NCBI GenBank assembly: GCA_026182355.1 | Contig: JAPFBL010000116.1 | Span: 930,001 to 994,000, forward strand | DNA length: 64,000 nucleotides | DNA from: Hermatobates lingyangjiaoensis | Lineage: Eukaryota > Arthropoda > Insecta > Hemiptera > Hermatobatidae | Reading direction: 5' to 3' | Part shown: piece after piece, positions 59,335-64,000 of the stretch | Layout of the letters: the number at the start of each line of letters is the position of its first letter | Position numbering within the stretch: position 1 is the first letter of the stretch | The notes under the pieces: model-generated | The model's input: only the letters and a program-made list of their open reading frames with translations | Told to the model about the DNA's origin: nothing | The model's database searches: none | Translations under genes and position numbers: made by a program

Positions 59335-59520
59335 AATGCAGGGGAGGCACTGTGCATCCTCTGCCTCCCCTGACTGCGCATCACACTTCATTTCATCAGA
59401 GAGTAACTGAATTTGGGTTGTCCAATGTCATCCTGCCAGAGAGCTGTCTCCTCTCTTTTCCTCCTCCTGATGACTTTTGAACGAAAATTAGAGTAGAAGT
59501 GTGTAAACCTATGTCCTCTT
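59335..59520 (+). mobile_element. Family-B-like PLE end with hammerhead-like motif
   Basis: GGGGAGGCACTGTGCATC / CTCTGCCTCCCC hairpin, then at 59461-59498 CTCCTC, CTGATGA, C, TTTTGAAC, GAA, AATT, A, GAG. Stem I CTC/GAG is present; stem II is poor. Confidence 0.5.
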
Positions 59521-59574
59521 ATTTAGTTTTACTTTTAGAAGCTTTGTTGTTTATTTTAGATCGTCTTTTCAATT

Positions 59575-60010
59575 ATTCATTCTCCTGGGGACTTTTCAAA
59601 TTATTGAAAAGTGAGTTCTAATTGTTACGTTCCTTTCTATGGCCACAGTTTATTTTAAGTATATATATATTCGTAGCAAATGTTCTTCGATACATATCTG
59701 GTTGAAGTATAGAAGCTCCTGTATACTTCAACCAAATATATATATATATATAACAAGATTCAACGTCCATCAACGTCCAAATCACAAAATAAAATTATTT
59801 CTTCTTTTCTTTTGAAAAACTGAAAACCCTGTTGGGATTTGACTCTGACAATGACCGCTTGCCTTCATATTATTATTATTATTATTACATATATATATCT
59901 CATTTTGAGAATTATAAATATGTCAACATATAAGTTCTAGTAAGAAATTAAGAAATGGGAATAAAACTATTCGACCAAAATAATTGGTCCTTAACAGAGT
60001 TTGTTATAAG
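59575..60010. repeat. Scraps of PLE ends
   Basis: A family-C tail (ATTGAAAAGTGAGTTC at 59605), an inverted pair GTTGAAGTATA / TATACTTCAACC (59700-59740) before (TA)n, a family-A scrap (GACTCTGACAATGACCGC at 59840) and a degenerate family-A minus scrap (59945-60000). Confidence 0.5.
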
Positions 60011-60099
60011 TGACAAGAGAAGCTGAAATTAATGTAGCATTGATAGGAAAAGAGTGTGAGGGAGATATTTAAATTCAATAAAAGTTGAGGAAGAGAGAG

Positions 60100-62570
60100 G
60101 TAAGTCGAGTAAACAGATGAGTTACCTTGACGATCGCAGTCTCATTTCTGCTTTTCTTACAGTCATTTAGACATTGTTTTTATTTCAGCCGTTTATCTTG
60201 AAATCTTCTTAAATATATTTAGCGTGTACTTATATGTGTTTGTATTTCAATATGACTTATAAAGTACCTACAGAGGAGAATTTGATACTGTGAATGTTAT
60301 AGTGTTTCATATTAATCTCTAGTTTACTTCTCAACATGAATTATGAGTTTTACATTTTTCTTTCACGAGTTAAAAGTTAAATTAATTTCAACTTCAAATT
60401 AAATAACGTAAATTATCTAAAAATTATTGTAAAATTATTCAAATTGTATAATTAAAATTATATGTGGAATTATTATTTATCAAAAAACAATTGTAAATAC
60501 TAAATTTAATATATTAGGTATATCAGTTCAACATTGACTTGAACTGATACTCAATATAAGAGTATTTATTGAATGTATGCAGCTGGGGTTTCTGTAAAAT
60601 CAATTTTATATTACTGTTCATGCTGTTTTACAACATCCCAATAACTTCAACTTTAAGGAGGTGATCCAAACATTTTATTTGATCAGCTTTGGCTTGGGAA
60701 AAGTGATAAAGGAGATACTAAATGTTTTTATTGGTTTGAAGATTGAACTGATTTGCGTTTAGAGCCGAGGTCTGAGGCAGACACCGCCTTGTGCAGGGAC
60801 AGTTAATTCTAGGTGACAGGGAGGTTAAAGCGGAAACAGACATGTTCTATATTCAAACTGGCCGCTTGCCCACCAGGTTTTTGCCCACTATTTATATTTG
60901 TGGTCAGTTTTAAGGAAGGCGTTTCCACAATGCCATCAAGCTCCTGCCATCTGTTTGATAATAACTAACCATGCTGTCTCTCCCCAATAGAAACTAACTT
61001 ATTAAAAAAGAAAAAAATTAAATAAATATTAGTCACCACCATTTTAGACATAATTAATTGTTTTAATATAAAAAACATATATACACTACCTTCTGTATCC
61101 GGCTTTGTTGGGATAATTTAGTTCTATAACTTTCAATTAAAAATCAAATCAAACACACCTTACACCTTACACTGAATGTTTTGATGACGAATTTACGCAA
61201 ACTGCATGGGTTCTTGAGTTTTCTACGTTTAATTGAAGGTTGCTAGTTGTTGCTCTGTTGTTCTTTGTTATCTTCTAGTCACACATATCTACTAGAAGAG
61301 TTTCTAAATCTTCTCTACTTGATATCATGACACTACTATTAATTGATACAATCTCTGAGTTTCAATTCAAATCTCATTTATTTCCTTTTTTTTTTTTTTT
61401 TTGGCGACTATACATAAATTTCAAAGCGCCTATACATAACTTTTCGTAAAATGAAGCTTCGATACCAGCGTTGAATACTATATTATTCTTTTCATCAATA
61501 AAATTATCCGAACTTCTTACCATAGTTTTACGAATCATTAGCGACCAATCTAAATCCTTTTTCAAGAACAATCATCCGTATAAATTCCTAAAACCCCTAC
61601 ACAAATACCAAAGGATGTTGTCTCAGATACTTGTGTGGTGCTGCTTCAATATGCATACTACTGATCAGTGCCTTCTACCCGACCCACTACCTGCATTTTA
61701 GGGTCTTGCGCTGTCTGATGTTATGTAAAATCACATAAATACCAATACTTGTATATGAAAATACATTATATTCTGCATTCGATATTAATAAATTAGTATA
61801 ATATATTTTATTTTAAATAATATATATTACATGCTTTATGGTAAAAAAATATATTCTTTATATATTAATCAATATATAAATTAATTTTTTAAAAAAATAT
61901 TATTTTTAACAATAAAAAAAATTGTTCTAAATTTTGTAAACGGCTCGGTAGCTGTCAAAAACTTGAGACATTTTTCATAGTTTTTTTTTTTCAATATTTT
62001 TCAGCAAACATAATCTAGATATGACTGAAGTAAATGAAAGGGCATTCATCTTTTTGCCTTCAAAATATCAATTTTAGCGCAGTTTGGTTTAGCGTAACGT
62101 TTAAAATGCAGGAGAAAGCCTTGGTTTGTTATTTTATTACAATAATAATGGAAAATCATAGAAATAGCGGTGAACAAATTACAAAGAAAAAGTATATAGC
62201 GAAAAAAATAAAAATAAAATCAGAGAGGTTTTAAAATATTATAACAGTTTAATGCAACACCAGATACTACTAAGAAATTAATAATGTACAAAATAAAGAA
62301 TATCCAAAATTTAAACCTCACAAAAACTGGTAATAACCATATACACCAATTACCAAGTATTCTCCTTAGATATATTGTTTAGGCTTAGGTAGTACGAATA
62401 TTGAAGTAGACGCATATGGTAGTATGCATAGTGAAGTAGAAACAAGGTCGGCAGTACACGCATATTGAAATACTCGTAGCATCCTTATTGTCGCCTAACA
62501 GTTCAATATATTAATATTACGTCGCCTATATCTAATTGTATGGAATTCTATCAATAATACTTTCTCCACT
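60100..62570. other. AT-rich intergenic region
   Basis: No gene recognised. 60760-60990 is GC-richer (GCAGACACCGCCTTGTGCAG) but has no clear ORF or RNA fold that I can support. Confidence 0.5.
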
Positions 62571-62579
62571 CTTATTCCA

Positions 62580-62720
62580 TTCCGTTTTTACTTTACTATA
62601 AGTAAAGTATAGTGATCGTGAAAAAAATCGATCTCGAGATTTTGACAGAATTACCTGTTTTGAGGTCGCAGAAGTCGTTTTATGACGTTTTTTCGATTAT
62701 GTCTGTGTGTGTGTGGGTGG
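62580..62720 (+). repeat. Dispersed family-J repeat
   Basis: ACTTTACTATAAGTAAAGTA is a self-complementary start, followed by TAGTGATCGTGAAAAAAATC, TCGAGATTTTGACAGAATTA and TTTTGAGGTCGCAGAAGTCG, ending in a (GT)n/GGGT tract. Two other copies in the window. Confidence 0.75.
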
Positions 62721-63544
62721 GTGGGTGAGTTATACACCTTAAAATAACATTTTCTTCGCTGTTTATGATGTTTTTCAGAGAAAAAAAGGTTATTTTCCTG
62801 TTTTAAATTTGAAAATTTTACTTTAATATTCAATGTAGAAGGTTGTCAAGTAAACGATGTAAGAAATCCACTGGCTATTTGAACAAAAACCATGTTCTCT
62901 TGTAGGAGAATATTTCGTTTCAAGAAATGTTCACTTTGGATTTTCAAAAATGTTATTACTGCTGTAGTTATACTAATGAAATTATTTGCATCAGCTGTGT
63001 GATGTACAAAAATAAGCTTATATATTGATATGTCCTTCAATCACTATCTGTACTACCTCAGGAATGAAAGACTAATAATCATATCCCATTTAGATGTTTA
63101 CGTTATGCTAATAAATAAATATGGAGATGTATATAATGTTTTATAAATTTATAAACGGTTTGACGCGGAGTGTTTTGAAAGCTGAAATTCGGTCGAAAGT
63201 GAAGGTATATTTTTTTCGAAAATTTTAGTCAAGGGCTGAGGCGTTGGAAAGCTGAGTCACCAATGTATTCCATGAATGCTTTTATACAATTCACTATTAT
63301 ACATGCTTGTTTTCTGTCCTGAATTAGTAAAAAAAGCCTAGCAAACATAAAAGATCTCTCTTTTGTTGAACCTGACTTAGAAAACAGGTTAATTTTGTTA
63401 ATATAATAAAAATCTAGAAAATCTTTTCTAGTTTAGTTATTTTAGTGTGTTGATTCGGTCAGTCGACGTTCATTAAAAAGTGACGTTTCCTAGATATAAA
63501 GGTGTGACATTTAATCTTTAGTTCATTGTAAGGTTTACTCTCTC

Positions 63545-63632
63545 ATATAAAAAGATTTTACAATAAACAGGTGAAATAACAATCAACGTTCAAACCACAA
63601 CACCTTGATAATAGTCAAATCCCCACTGACAG
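63545..63632 (-). mobile_element. Truncated family-A PLE end
   Basis: AGATTTTACAATAAACAGGTG and CAAACCACAACA are the family-A terminus, then GTCAAATCCCCACTGACAG. The ribozyme 3' half is missing. Confidence 0.65.
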
Positions 63633-63876
63633 AGTCAGTTGGGACTCTGACGAAGACCGCTTTTTCTCATTTCTTATTGTGTTTAGGACGTTTAGTCAGT
63701 TAAGACTCTATCGAAGACCGCTTTTTCTGATTTCTTATTGCGTTTAGAACGTTTAGTCAGTTGGTACTCTGACGAAGACCGCTTTTTCTCATTTGTAATT
63801 GTGTTTAGAACGTTTAGTCAGTTGGGACTCTGACGAAGACCGCTTTTTCTCATTTCTTATTGCGTTTAGAACGTTT
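63633..63876 (+). repeat. 61-bp tandem satellite of half hammerheads, 4 copies
   Basis: Units 63633-63693, 63694-63754, 63755-63815 and 63816-63876 are each exactly 61 bp. Each has AGTCAGTTGGGACTCTGACGAAGACCGC-type sequence (stem I 5' strand, core box and stem II 5' strand of family A), then a tail TTTTTCTCATTTCTTATTG resembling the family-A terminus. The GAAA half is deleted. Confidence 0.92.
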
Positions 63877-64000
63877 ACTCTATCTTATATGTACCTGCAT
63901 CTAATCCTGTTTTCACCTAGGTTATATTAAGTTAGGTTGCAGTGTAAGTCTCACAAGGGAACACACATAGCCAGAACATTGACCCATTCTGATACTACAC
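63877..64000. other. Right end of the window
   Basis: Slightly less AT-rich, with TAGGTTATATTAAGTTAGGTT and no identifiable feature. Confidence 0.4.

Overview
This is an AT-rich animal nuclear sequence containing one recognisable host gene with long introns, surrounded by a very dense retrotransposon and microsatellite landscape. Spliceosomal introns with GT..AG borders, degraded Penelope-like (PLE) and LINE retroelements, and many (TA)n tracts point to a metazoan. The repeat style suggests a lophotrochozoan, perhaps a cephalopod mollusc. That placement is a guess from repeat content and is not proven by the sequence.

Positions 1-21103, minus strand: nine coding exons of an armadillo-repeat protein related to ODAD2/ARMC4 (Drosophila gudu). 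I rebuilt the exons from splice sites, reading frame and remembered family similarity: 21057-21103 (start codon), 19827-19890, 16314-16475, 15253-15399, 14915-15124, 13119-13364, 7758-7868, 3204-3428 and 2394-2693. They join in frame over 504 codons, and the 3' end of the gene lies beyond position 1. The product lacks the long N-terminal half of vertebrate ODAD2 and is quite divergent. Its introns carry a decayed tandem array (12030-12925), a (CT)27 tract beside a donor site, two LINE fragments and many PLE-derived pieces.

Positions 21104-64000: no further host gene could be supported. The region holds AT-rich DNA, simple repeats, and PLE remnants: reverse transcriptase C-terminus, GIY-YIG endonuclease and 3' ends. 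Many 3' ends are arranged as foldbacks (inverted repeats), nearly always bordered by (TA)n. A TATA-containing GC-rich island at about 46.6-46.8 kb is a candidate promoter or LTR.

The most interesting signal is a set of hammerhead-ribozyme-like motifs in at least six sequence families of PLE-type 3' ends: CTGANGA, one extra base, stem II, GAAA, a short palindromic stem III, one base, then a strand complementary to the 5' flank. Different families have different but still paired stems, which is covariation visible within one window. Hammerheads with very short stem III are known from Penelope-like elements, so the class is not new. The diversity here, the foldback packaging and a 61-bp satellite of half-ribozymes at 63633-63876 deserve a second look.
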